Shown: piece by piece, positions 15,665 through 23,795 of the stretch
Position numbering within the stretch: the first letter of the stretch is position 1
Layout of the letters: every line of letters starts with the position of its first letter
Assembly (NCBI GenBank): GCA_934635515.1
Contig: CAKTZK010000001.1
Span: forward strand, 1-51,966
Length of the DNA: 51,966 nucleotides
Origin: an uncultured Oscillospiraceae bacterium
Lineage (GTDB): Bacteria > Bacillota_A > Clostridia > Oscillospirales > Oscillospiraceae
Direction: 5' to 3'
Made by a program: the position numbers and the translations under genes
Notes under the pieces: model-generated
Told to the model about the DNA's origin: nothing
Databases searched by the model: none
The model's input: only the letters and a program-made list of their open reading frames with translations

Positions 15665-18600
15665 ATGGACAAAAAGAAAGCGGTCATCATGGACGGCAAC
15701 GAAGCCGCTGCGTATGTATCCTACGCATTTACGGAAGTGGCAGGTATTTTCCCCATCACACCCTCCAGCCCCATGGCGGAGCATGTAGATGAGTGGGCGG
15801 CCAATGGCAAGAAGAACCTGTTCGGTCAGCCGGTACAGGTGGTGGAGATGCAGTCTGAGGGCGGCGCCGCCGGTACGGTGCACGGCGCGTTGCAGTCCGG
15901 CGCCCTGACCACCACTTACACAGCCTCCCAGGGCCTGCTGCTGATGATTCCCAATATGTATAAAATCGCCGGCGAGATGCTGCCGGGCGTGTTCCATGTG
16001 TCCGCCCGGACTCTGTCGGCCCACGCCCTGTCCATTTTCGGCGACCACAGCGATGTCATGGGCGTGCGCAGCACCGGCTTTGCCATGTTGGCCTCCTCCT
16101 CGCCCCAGGAGGTCATGGATCTGGGCGCCGTGGCGCACCTGAGTGCCATCCACTGCCGCATGCCCTTCCTGCACTTCTTCGACGGCTTCCGCACCAGCCA
16201 CGAGATCCAGAAGATCGAAGCGCTGAATTATGAGGAGCTGCGCCCCCTGGTGGATATGGATGCCCTGCGGGCCTTCCGCCGCAACTCCCTGAACCCCGAG
16301 CACCCCGCCACCCGGGGCACCACCGTGAACCCCGACATCTTCTTCCAGTGCCGCGAGGCCTGCAACGAGAAGGTGGCCTCCATCCCCGAGGCCGTGGAGC
16401 GCTATATGGCCGAGATCAGCAAGCTCACGGGCCGGGAGTATAAGCTCTATAATTATTATGGTGCTCCCGATGCCCAGCGTGTGGTGGTCCTCATGGGCTC
16501 CGCCGCCGAGACCGCCAAGGAAGCCATTGACTACCTGACCGCAAACGGCGAAAAGGTGGGCCTGCTGAATGTCCACCTGTACCGACCCTTCGCCGCCGAC
16601 AAGTTCCTCTCTGCCATCCCTGCCACCTGCAAGAAGCTGGCCGTGCTGGACCGCACCAAGGAGCCCGGCGCCATGGGCGAGCCCCTGTATCAGGACATCT
16701 GCTCTATCTATAAGGAAAAGGGCATCCCTATGGATATCGTGGGCGGCCGCTATGGCCTGTCCAGCAAGGACACCACCCCCGGTCAGATCATCGCCGTACT
16801 GGATAATCTGAAGCTGGACGCCCCCAAGAATAACTTCACCGTGGGCATCGTGGACGATGTGACCCACACATCTCTGGATGTGACCTGCGACATCGACACC
16901 TCCCCCGCTGGGCAGGTCAGTGCCGAGTTCTGGGGCATGGGCTCCGACGGCACCGTGGGCGCCAACAAGAACTCCATCAAGATCATCGGCCACGCTACGG
17001 ATCTCTACTGCCAGGCCTACTTCGTCTACGACTCCAAGAAGTCCGGCGGCCTGACCCAGAGCCACCTGCGCTTCGGCAAGGAGCCCATCCGCTCCCCCTA
17101 CCTTATCCAGTCTGCCGACTTCGTGGCCTGCCACAACCCCTCCCATGTCCATAAGTACGACATGGTGAAGAACCTGAAGGAGGGCGGCGTGTTCCTGCTG
17201 AACTGTGCGTGGGACGCCGAGGGTCTGGAGAAGAACCTACCCGCCGCCATGAAGCGCGCCCTGGCGGAGAAGAAAGTCAGGTTCTACACCATCGATGCCA
17301 TCAAGATCGCCCGTGAGCTGGGTCTGGGCAGCCACACCAATACTATCTTGCAGGCCGCCTTCTTCAAGCTGGCCAATGTGATCCCTCTGGAGCAGGCGGT
17401 GTCCGAGATGAAGGACGCCATCTATAAGACCTACTATAAGAAGAAGGGTCAGGCCGTGGTGGACATGAACAACGCCTCCATTGAGCACGGCATCAACGAG
17501 CTGGTGGAGGTGGCTATCCCCGCCGCCTGGGCCGCCGCCGAGGACAAGCCCGTGGAGCGTAAGGCCCCCGACTTCATCCGCGAGGTTGTGGATGTGATGA
17601 ACCGCCAGGAGGGCGACAGCCTGCCGGTGTCCATTATGAAGAAATACGGTCTGGAGGACGGCACCTGGCACGCGGGCTCCACCAAGTACGAAAAGCGCGG
17701 TGCCGCCGTGGAGGTTCCCCAGTGGGATATGACCAAGTGTATTCAGTGCAACCAGTGCTCCCTGGTCTGCCCCCATGCCGCCATCCGTCCCGTACTGCTG
17801 GACGAGGGTGAGGCACAGAACGCTCCCGCCGGCTTCGAGACCAGGAAAGCCACCGGTCTGGCTCAGTACCAGTACCGCATGCAGGTCTCTCCCTATGACT
17901 GCACCGGCTGCGGCAGCTGCGTGAATGTCTGCCCCGCCAAGGAGAAGGCACTGGTCATGCAGCCCCTGGAGAGCCAGCTGGATCAGGCGGAGAATTGGGA
18001 ATACGCCGTGGAGAGCGTCACCGTCAAGAAGGACGCCGTCAGTGACAAGACCGTGAAGGCCTCCCAGTTCGCCAAGCCCTATTTCGAGTTCTCCGGCGCC
18101 TGCGCCGGCTGCGGCGAGACGCCCTATATCAAGCTGGTGACCCAGCTGTTTGGCGACCATATGTATATCACCAACGCCTCCGGCTGCTCCTCCGCCTACG
18201 GCGGCTCCACTCCCAGCTCCCCCTACTGCACCGACTGCAAGGGCTGCGGCCCCGCCTGGGCTATGAGCCTGTTCGAGGACAACGCTGAGTATGCCTACGG
18301 CTACCTGCTGGGTCAGGACGCCATCAAGCGCCAGCTGAAGGCTGCCGCCCAGACGCTGGCCGACAAGGGCGTGGCCGCTGAGGTGTGCAAGGAGTATATT
18401 GACAAGGCCGAAAGCGCCGCCGAATCCCGTATGGTAGCCGATGCGCTGCTGGTGGCTGTGGCTGGTGACAAGAGCGACGAGGCCGAGTTCATCCGCAATA
18501 ACAAGGAATTCCTCACCAAGAAGTCCGTGTGGGCCTTCGGCGGCGACGGCTGGGCCTACGACATCGGCTACGGCGGTCTGGATCATGTGCTGGCGTCCGG

Positions 18601-19168
18601 CAAGAACATCAATGTGCTGGTGCTGGATACCGAGGTGTATTCCAACACCGGCGGTCAGTCCTCCAAGGCTACCGCTGCCGCGGCTATCGCCAAGTTCTCC
18701 GCCGGCGGCAAGGTCACCAAGAAGAAAGATCTGGGGCTGATGGCCATGAGCTACGGCTATGTCTATGTGGCACAGGTGGCCATGGGCGCTGATCCCAACC
18801 AGACCCTGAAGGCCATCCGCGAGGCCGAGGCCTACGACGGCCCCTCCATCGTCATCTGCTACTGCCCCTGCATTGAGCACGGCATGAAGGCCAGCATGGG
18901 TCTGAGCCAGATAGAGGAGAAAAAGGCCGTGGAGTGCGGCTACTGGCACCTGTACCGCTATGATCCCCGGCTGAAGGAAGAGGGCAAGAATCCCTTCCAG
19001 CTGGACAGCAAAGCTCCCACCGGCGACTTCCAGCAGTTCCTCATGGGCGAGAACCGCTACGCTTCCCTGAAGCTGTCCTTCCCCGAGAAGGCGGACGCCC
19101 TGTATCACAAGGCCGCCAACGACGCCAAGGAGCGTTACGAGGGCTATGTCAAGCTGGCAAAGGAGTAA
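15665..19168 (+). CDS. nifJ: Pyruvate:ferredoxin (flavodoxin) oxidoreductase, copy 2
   Basis: This single-chain enzyme has 1,167 residues and the same domain order as copy 1: ITPSSPMAE, GSDGTVGANK, 4Fe-4S motifs CIQCNQCSLVCPHA and CTGCGSCVNVCPA, proximal-cluster ACAGCGETPY, and TPP site GGDGWAYDIGYGG with DTEVYSNTGGQSSK. Sequence differences from copy 1 are spread through the whole protein, so it is an old paralogue, not a recent duplication. The ATG at 15,665 has an AAGGAGAG site; upstream in-frame starts lack one. It is monocistronic and lies under its own promoter and LysR neighbour. Its stop codon is followed directly by an abfD fragment, suggesting it once headed another PFOR-abfD operon. 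Confidence 0.96.
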   Translation: MDKKKAVIMDGNEAAAYVSYAFTEVAGIFPITPSSPMAEHVDEWAANGKKNLFGQPVQVVEMQSEGGAAGTVHGALQSGALTTTYTASQGLLLMIPNMYKIAGEMLPGVFHVSARTLSAHALSIFGDHSDVMGVRSTGFAMLASSSPQEVMDLGAVAHLSAIHCRMPFLHFFDGFRTSHEIQKIEALNYEELRPLVDMDALRAFRRNSLNPEHPATRGTTVNPDIFFQCREACNEKVASIPEAVERYMAEISKLTGREYKLYNYYGAPDAQRVVVLMGSAAETAKEAIDYLTANGEKVGLLNVHLYRPFAADKFLSAIPATCKKLAVLDRTKEPGAMGEPLYQDICSIYKEKGIPMDIVGGRYGLSSKDTTPGQIIAVLDNLKLDAPKNNFTVGIVDDVTHTSLDVTCDIDTSPAGQVSAEFWGMGSDGTVGANKNSIKIIGHATDLYCQAYFVYDSKKSGGLTQSHLRFGKEPIRSPYLIQSADFVACHNPSHVHKYDMVKNLKEGGVFLLNCAWDAEGLEKNLPAAMKRALAEKKVRFYTIDAIKIARELGLGSHTNTILQAAFFKLANVIPLEQAVSEMKDAIYKTYYKKKGQAVVDMNNASIEHGINELVEVAIPAAWAAAEDKPVERKAPDFIREVVDVMNRQEGDSLPVSIMKKYGLEDGTWHAGSTKYEKRGAAVEVPQWDMTKCIQCNQCSLVCPHAAIRPVLLDEGEAQNAPAGFETRKATGLAQYQYRMQVSPYDCTGCGSCVNVCPAKEKALVMQPLESQLDQAENWEYAVESVTVKKDAVSDKTVKASQFAKPYFEFSGACAGCGETPYIKLVTQLFGDHMYITNASGCSSAYGGSTPSSPYCTDCKGCGPAWAMSLFEDNAEYAYGYLLGQDAIKRQLKAAAQTLADKGVAAEVCKEYIDKAESAAESRMVADALLVAVAGDKSDEAEFIRNNKEFLTKKSVWAFGGDGWAYDIGYGGLDHVLASGKNINVLVLDTEVYSNTGGQSSKATAAAAIAKFSAGGKVTKKKDLGLMAMSYGYVYVAQVAMGADPNQTLKAIREAEAYDGPSIVICYCPCIEHGMKASMGLSQIEEKKAVECGYWHLYRYDPRLKEEGKNPFQLDSKAPTGDFQQFLMGENRYASLKLSFPEKADALYHKAANDAKERYEGYVKLAKE

Positions 19169-19230
19169 AATCGACAAACGGATGGATCACCCCATGATCC
19201 GTCCCTCCATCAACTATATGCAATGACCTG
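19169..19230 (+). pseudogene. 5' fragment of a second abfD gene
   Basis: From just after the PFOR2 stop, this stretch reads IDKRMDHPMIRPSINYMQ and then a stop, against IDNWVDHPMIRPSINCVAM in intact AbfD (about residues 27-45). The DNA matches the intact gene nearly base for base over about 40 bases from ATCGACAA to ATCAACT, with small changes and a deletion near the end. It has no start codon and is a remnant. The other remnant, the gene's 3' end, lies 6 kb away in the opposite orientation. Confidence 0.85.
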
Positions 19231-19235
19231 CGAAA

Positions 19236-19274
19236 AGAGGCGGAAAGCGTTGGATACCAACGTTTTCCGCCTCT
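19236..19274 (+). terminator. Hairpin after PFOR2, start of element 1 left arm
   Basis: A long stem (AGAGGCGGAAA..CGTTGG with CCAACG..TTTCCGCCTCT, loop ATA) sits 68 bases after the PFOR2 stop and could end its transcript. It is homologous to the hairpins at 14,113 and 22,098. Confidence 0.65.
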
Positions 19275-19408
19275 TCTGCATACTTTCGAATCAGTGGAGC
19301 GTCCACTGTGTCCGTCCAATATTCCCCGGTCGTTCCGACGTATGGGGCGCGGTTTGGGTCAGACTCCGTGGCAACTCAAAAATGACCACGCTGTAACCAA
19401 AGAAATCC
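19236..19408 (+). repeat. Left arm copy B of the integrative elements
   Basis: It is similar to 22,098-22,271: hairpin, a GCATACTTTCG stretch, GTCCACTG..TCCGTCC, TTTGGGTCA (19,353-19,361) with a degenerate partner 12 bases upstream, then CAAAAATGACCACGCTGTAACCAAAGAAA. In this element the arm runs straight into the integrase leader. Confidence 0.75.
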
Positions 19409-19418
19409 CCGCTGCGGA

Positions 19419-19514
19419 ATTGATAACTTTCTCTTAACTCTGCCTGTCTTCGGTAGCTATTAAGGTCAGTTTGTGGTATGTGTATTGGCTACCAAAAACA
19501 AAGGAGTTGATACC
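19419..19514 (+). promoter_or_regulatory. Conserved integrase leader, copy 1
   Basis: This block is nearly identical to 29,690-29,785 upstream of the second integrase. It holds two mutually exclusive pairings: an early CTRCC/GGTAG hairpin with a TGTCTTC loop, and a longer-range GGTAGC/GCTACC pairing ending just before the AAAGGAG ribosome site. Conservation at this level in a non-coding leader suggests regulation of integrase synthesis. Confidence 0.55.
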
Positions 19515-20672
19515 ATGCCAAAGAAACGAGCCAACGGCGAGGGTAGCATCCGCAAGCGCAAGGATGGCCGCTGGGAGGGCCGCTACACCGCAGGCTGCGA
19601 TCCCGCCACCGGCAAGCTCATCCACAAAAGCGTCCTTGCTAAGACGCAGGCAGAAGCCAAAGAAAAGCTCAAGCAGGCCATCGCGGAAGCCGAAAAGCTG
19701 GATATGAGCCGCGCCAAATCCTACACGCTGGGCGCGTGGATCAAGCTGTGGTACGAGGTCTACGCCGAGCCGCGCTTGCGAGAGAAAACCAAGCTCTACT
19801 ACCTCAACTACATCGACAATCACATCGTCCCGGAGCTGGGCGACACGCCGCTGGAAAAACTGACCACCATCCAGATCCAAAAATTCTACAACAACCTGCA
19901 AAAATCCGGCCGCATCCAACGGTATACCCACATCAAGCTGAAAGACAAGGGCCTCAGCACCCGCGTGGTGCGGGGCATCCACACGCTGCTGAACAACTGT
20001 CTGGAACAGGCGGTGGCGGAGCGGCTGCTCCTCACCAACCCCGCCAAGGGCTGCCGCCTGCCGAAGCTGGAAAAGCGCGAGATGAAAATACTGCCGGAGG
20101 ACAAGATCGGCCCGTATCTGGCCGAAGCAGAACGGCGCGGGCTGCTGGCGGCCTTCTATCTGGAGCTGACCACCGGCCTGCGGCGAGGCGAGCTCCTTGC
20201 CCTGCTGTGGACGGACTTGGACACGGAGAATATGACCATCTCCGTCAGCAAGTAGGTGAACCGCATCAACGGTGAGCTGGTGGTCAGTCAGCCCAAAACG
20301 CCCAACTCCATCCGCAAGCTGGCTATCCCGCAGAGGGCGGTGGAGCTGCTGGTGGAGGAGCACGCAAAGCATCCACACCGTCCCTACCTGTTCGTGTCGC
20401 CCAAGACCGGCACCATGTTCGACCCGGACTCCTTCCGGCACACCCATGAGAAAATCCTGAAGGCCATCGGCGCGGAGCACATACGCTTCCACGACCTCAG
20501 ACACACCTTCGCCACGCTGTCTCTCAAGTACGGCGTGGACGTCAGGACACTGTCCGGCGCGCTGGGACACTATGACGCGGGCTTCACTCTCAGCACCTAC
20601 ACTCACGCCACGGAGGGGATGAAGCGCTCCGCCGCCGACGCCATCGGAAACGTCATCAGTCAGGCGATATAG
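19515..20672 (+). pseudogene. int: Tyrosine integrase (Tn916 type) interrupted by a TAG stop
   Basis: The reading frame is the same length (386 codons with stop) as the intact integrase at 29,786-30,943 and closely similar throughout, but codon 247 is TAG (20,253-20,255) where the other copy has CAG in SVSKQVNRI. The upstream part keeps the N-terminal arm-binding domain (MPKKRANGEGSIRKRKDGRW) and the first catalytic Arg (LRRGELLALLW); the downstream part keeps HDLRHTF, GHYDAG and the STYTHAT tyrosine. A protein stopping at the TAG cannot recombine DNA. With few other changes, the mutation seems recent. Amber read-through is not excluded. Confidence 0.92.
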
Positions 20673-20715
20673 AGATAAATTAAATGGCGGGTGTAAATCC
20701 TTGTTCTGCCATTTA

Positions 20716-20751
20716 AGAACGAAGTTGCACATCTATGTGCAACTTCGTTCT
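20716..20751. terminator. Strong bidirectional hairpin after integrase 1
   Basis: A perfect 16-bp stem (AGAACGAAGTTGCACA with TGTGCAACTTCGTTCT) and a 4-base loop lie 44 bases after the integrase stop. No long T-run follows, but its strength and position between convergent genes fit transcription end in both directions. Confidence 0.6.
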
Positions 20752-20796
20752 ACCGATGTATATAATTGAGTGGGCCAATAATACTGAAAACTATAG

Positions 20797-20825
20797 TTGA
20801 CAACATCAAAAAAATGAGGTATTCT
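20797..20825 (+). promoter_or_regulatory. Orphan promoter pointing into a gene-free stretch
   Basis: TTGACA (20,797-20,802) and TATTCT (20,820-20,825) are 17 bases apart. No plus-strand gene follows. The next 120 bases contain an 8-bp pairing AAGCGTCC/GGACGCTT (about 20,876 with about 20,937) and an inner CTAC/GTAG pairing. This may be a small RNA gene convergent with the DUF3800 gene. Confidence 0.4.
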
Positions 20826-20954
20826 ATAGAAAACAAGTATACTTGGGTGTAGTGCCACATAGAATACTGTGAGTAAGCGTCCTGCAGTTCTCGAAGCCTT
20901 GCGTTCCTACGTGGGGTATTTATGTAGAGAGTGTGGGACGCTTCTTTGCACTCT

Positions 20955-21758
20955 TTACCGAGGAATAAATCTCCAATGTGAATAGGGAAGCTCCCAATCT
21001 GGGTATTCATAACCCCGATTCCCCGTAGAGATTCCAATATTGAAATGAGGAAGGATACTACATATTTGTGCATTGATATACTTGTACAGTTTTTCTTTTG
21101 CGATTGTCCTTTTCCCGCGGACGTATTTCCCCTCAGGCTTTTCCATGTGCAAATTATTTAAACGAAAATACATTGCACCTAAGACTATATCTGTGCACTG
21201 CAATAAAACGTGTTCGTGTGAACGAACCTCTGCCACATCACCTTCACGAATGCAGATTCGGCTTTTCGCATCTGCAAAGTCTCTAATGTTGGGGATATTT
21301 CTTACATACGCTTTAAATCGAGAAGCTTTTTCTTTAGTATCTGGGAGCTGATCTAAGTAAATTCTCAAACTAACTGGCTCCTCTGACATGATATATTTTA
21401 GCCCAAATGCATTCTTCAAAAATTGGTAATAAAGCTTGAAATACTTATCATCATCACTATGCGGCCCACGGTTACTCGAAGGATAATCGTTATTGCTGCG
21501 AAACATGATGCGTACTTTCACTTTACCTTCGCGTATGAAAGAAAAGAACATCTCCATAATTTGCACATATTTGTCTAAATATTGTGCTGTGACTTTTGTC
21601 CACTTAATTTCTCCGGTAAGGTTTAATCGCTCCTTTTCTGCTTTTATCGCATTCTCTATTGCAATCCAGTCCTTGGAATTGATCAGACACCCTCCGAAGA
21701 AATCACTATAAAGCGGCCCGTTGCTACTGGACTCATCACAGTATAGAATATATTCCAT
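20955..21758 (-). CDS. DUF3800 family protein
   Basis: This is a protein of about 267 residues. The N-terminal YILYCDESSSNG matches the conserved DES start of DUF3800, followed by FFGGCLI, and the C-terminal LQCTDIVLGAMYFRLN matches the conserved LQxxDxxxGA helix. DUF3800 proteins are of uncertain function, have acidic residues suggestive of a nuclease-like active site, and are frequent on mobile elements. The ATG at 21,758 has AGGTGAG upstream; a TTG five codons earlier has none. It has its own promoter and is the only cargo of element 1, placed between the integrase and the right arm. It is visibly more AT-rich than the chromosome around it. A defence role is inference. Confidence 0.8.
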   Translation of the reverse strand: MEYILYCDESSSNGPLYSDFFGGCLINSKDWIAIENAIKAEKERLNLTGEIKWTKVTAQYLDKYVQIMEMFFSFIREGKVKVRIMFRSNNDYPSSNRGPHSDDDKYFKLYYQFLKNAFGLKYIMSEEPVSLRIYLDQLPDTKEKASRFKAYVRNIPNIRDFADAKSRICIREGDVAEVRSHEHVLLQCTDIVLGAMYFRLNNLHMEKPEGKYVRGKRTIAKEKLYKYINAQICSILPHFNIGISTGNRGYEYPDWELPYSHWRFIPR

Positions 21759-21792
21759 GTACTCACCTAACAAGCATAATATTGATAAAGCA

Positions 21793-21821
21793 ATTATAAT
21801 ACACTTTGTGGTCTAGAGCAA
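21793..21821 (-). promoter_or_regulatory. Promoter for the DUF3800 gene
   Basis: On the minus strand, TTGCTC (21,816-21,821) and a consensus TATAAT (21,793-21,798) are 17 bases apart, about 35 bases before the start codon. Confidence 0.65.
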
Positions 21822-22009
21822 CACAAAATCCATCTTATGAATAATGGCTAATACAGTCCCAACTATATTCCGCTGATCTTCTGCCTGTTAGAGTGGATGA
21901 TGCCATCCGCCCCTCTCCAGTGCTTTCCTGATCTCTCGGCTTTTGGGTCAGCGTTTGGGTCAAGCGAAAAACGCCAAAATGCCGCGTCACTATTTGAGAG
22001 CATAAACAG

Positions 22010-22047
22010 AAAAAGTTCCCGGTTTCATAAGAAACCGAGAACTTTTT
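22010..22047. terminator. Hairpin terminator beside the tRNA-Val remnant
   Basis: AAAAAGTTC...GAACTTTTT forms a long stem with an ATAA loop and flanking A/T runs, so it works in either direction. It is the counterpart of 31,084-31,121, with a few compensating or mismatching changes. Confidence 0.75.
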
Positions 22048-22092
22048 GGTGGAGACTGCTGGACTCGAACCAGTGACCTCCTGCGTGTGAAG
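22047..22092 (-). pseudogene. 3' part of tRNA-Val (attachment-site duplicate)
   Basis: These 46 bases are identical to 31,121-31,166, i.e. the tRNA-Val from its CCA end back into the anticodon loop, then replaced by the element 2 left end. It is the attachment core left by integration, not a working tRNA. Confidence 0.92.
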
Positions 22093-22097
22093 ATACG

Positions 22098-22271
22098 ATG
22101 GGAGGTCAGAAGCGTTGGCGTTCAACGCTTTTCGCCCCTTTTGCACGCTTTCGGCTCAACGGGATGTCCACTGCATCCGTCCGCTTCACTCCAGTCCTTT
22201 CTGCGTTTGGGTCATGGTTTGGGTCAGACTGCATGGCGGCGCAAAAATTGAGGCGCTGTAAGCAAAGAAAA
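22098..22271 (+). repeat. Left arm copy C (element 2)
   Basis: This arm holds the hairpin with AAGCGTTGG..CAACGCTT, a TTTTGCACGCTTTCG stretch, paired TTTGGGTCA sites at 22,206 and 22,218 (12-base spacing), and GGCGCAAAAATTGAGGCGCT. The last segment recurs at about 29,643-29,679 before the integrase, so the cargo lies between two direct repeats. From 22,272 to the first gene at 22,413 nothing else is seen. Confidence 0.75.
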
Positions 22272-22412
22272 GGTGTTAGGGCGCTGATCTTAACCTCGGG
22301 CAGAAGCATTCGTCAACGGGAACTGTTACTGCCCAATAAATATCCATCATATTACGGAAAAAAGCCCTGCCCGGAGCCGAGAGGAATTGTGGCTCCGGGT
22401 AGGGCTGCGTGA

Positions 22413-23780
22413 TTACAACTGATTCACGAACTGATTATACGCTACCTTTAGCTCCCGAGTGATGCTATCGAAATTAAAATCACCGTCCGATGCTGAGTGT
22501 ACAATTTTCAAGAAAAGCTCCTTGGAGCAAATCTGCACAGGGAGTTTCCACGAATACAGTTTATCAACAATAGAATCCGAATAGAATTCGGCGTAATCAG
22601 AAATGGGATCAATAATGCCCGGCGCGATCGTAATGTTGGAACTGAACCAGGACTCAAGATCAGATTTTGAATAGATGCCTTCTTTATAGTAGTGATAGGA
22701 CTCCAAGCCGCAAACACCGCTCACATCTATATATAACACCTGCAGGAGAAAGGCAATCGCTTTTTTCTTGTTGCCGCTTTCGGCCATAAGTTGATACATT
22801 GAGTGGTACTCCAGCCGTCCAAATAGACGAGTATCACAAGCTGCATGTTTGCAAAGAATGGAGGCAATTGTATTCTCAAAACTTTCCCCACTTAAATGGC
22901 ATGAATCGTATTCTTTCCAGCTGATCCCCCAAACAGTATGCCTATGGAGCTGAATATAGGCATCGTGCTCTGCCAAAAAACGCTTCCCTTTTTCTGAAAG
23001 GGAGAAGGTATACGGCTTGTGGCATGCGATAAAATCTTGATCCGCAGACGCAATGATACGAGCGACTAAATCTGCCTTTTTCCCCGAACTTGATATACCC
23101 AGTTGGGCAGTTAAGGACTTCAATTCAGACGCCTTAAGACTCGTAAACGCCTTTTCTACAGAGTCTTCCTCGAGATAACCTTGACGAATCATTTCCTCAT
23201 GATAGGATTGCGGGCGCTGAATGCCACATTCATAAGTAATGTATCGTGAATACTCGTTATTACCTTTTACGGGGCAGGATGAAGATACTGCCCATAAAAA
23301 TACAGTCTTTGCATAATCTCCCTGTAATTCCGGGATCTCGCCATCACTGGTTATGACTGAAAAAGCTGGAGTAAACGGTTTAGTGGGGTTTTCAAAATGA
23401 TCTACTGGCGGATCAATGGAGTCCGAAGAAGTACTCTTGTGCAAATAATTAGGCGATGCAGCTTTGCTGGTTTTGGGCGAATCAGAAAGAGGATCTGTAT
23501 TTGCTGATACCTTTTTGGGGCTAAGAAAGCGATATGTCAACACCGCAGCTAAAATAGAAATACCAAGTAAAAAGATTGCATACCAAGCGGGTGCCTGTAA
23601 AACATTGTTTTCATCAACTTCCCATATATTGCAGGCACAGATATGAACGGCTAAGAACACAATGAAAAACGATAAAATGCTTAAAGACAGCCGCCCTCTT
23701 CGCTTTTTTATTTGCCCTCCGCAAGACGGGCAAACTAAAACTCTATTGGATAACTTAGCATGGCAATAAGGGCAACGCAT
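22413..23780 (-). CDS. Zinc-ribbon, two-transmembrane, SAP-domain protein (cargo gene 4)
   Basis: This 455-residue protein has no overall family I recognise. Visible parts are an N-terminal zinc ribbon with CPYC (3-6) and CPSC (17-20), two hydrophobic segments (about 31-50 and 64-84), a Ser/Pro-rich linker, and a SAP-like motif (about 214-245: LKASELKSLTAQLG, then SGKKADLVARI), a fold usually binding DNA. The last 200 residues are unassigned. An AAAGAGG site precedes the ATG, 15 bases after the FtsK-like stop. It could tie DNA or the FtsK motor to the membrane; this is inference. A hydrophobic anchor plus a DNA-binding motif in one chain is unusual. Confidence 0.8.
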   Translation of the reverse strand: MRCPYCHAKLSNRVLVCPSCGGQIKKRRGRLSLSILSFFIVFLAVHICACNIWEVDENNVLQAPAWYAIFLLGISILAAVLTYRFLSPKKVSANTDPLSDSPKTSKAASPNYLHKSTSSDSIDPPVDHFENPTKPFTPAFSVITSDGEIPELQGDYAKTVFLWAVSSSCPVKGNNEYSRYITYECGIQRPQSYHEEMIRQGYLEEDSVEKAFTSLKASELKSLTAQLGISSSGKKADLVARIIASADQDFIACHKPYTFSLSEKGKRFLAEHDAYIQLHRHTVWGISWKEYDSCHLSGESFENTIASILCKHAACDTRLFGRLEYHSMYQLMAESGNKKKAIAFLLQVLYIDVSGVCGLESYHYYKEGIYSKSDLESWFSSNITIAPGIIDPISDYAEFYSDSIVDKLYSWKLPVQICSKELFLKIVHSASDGDFNFDSITRELKVAYNQFVNQL

Positions 23781-23795
23781 ATTTTCGCCTCTTTC

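Larger units (their letters stand above)
19231..22092 (+). mobile_element. Integrative element 1 (disabled), tRNA-Val site
   Basis: This unit consists of left arm (19,236-19,408), integrase leader, integrase with an internal stop, a DUF3800 gene, and a right arm ending in a 46-base copy of the tRNA-Val 3' end (22,047-22,092). Layout and sequence parallel element 2. The right border is exact. The left border is inferred from similarity to the left arm of element 2, and no convincing tRNA copy is visible there. It sits in tandem with element 2, as expected from repeated use of one attachment site. Confidence 0.7.
21893..22092. repeat. Right arm of element 1 with tRNA-Val attachment core
   Basis: This stretch is nearly identical to 30,967-31,166. 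It contains two TTTGGGTCA direct repeats 12 bases apart (21,942 and 21,954), a terminator hairpin, and the 46-base tRNA-Val 3' copy. The offset to the second copy is exactly 9,074 bases. Confidence 0.88.

Noticed and set aside
19225..19240. A tRNA-Val core copy at the left border of element 1
   Set aside because: Only a short TGACCT..GCG likeness exists, and the same bases are explained by the abfD fragment that ends there.
20750..21073. Small hydrophobic open frame overlapping the 3' end of the DUF3800 gene
   Set aside because: Its first third is another frame of DUF3800, it lacks a ribosome site, and the rest has no recognisable feature. A frameshifted DUF3800 tail was considered, but the called protein already contains the conserved C-terminal helix.
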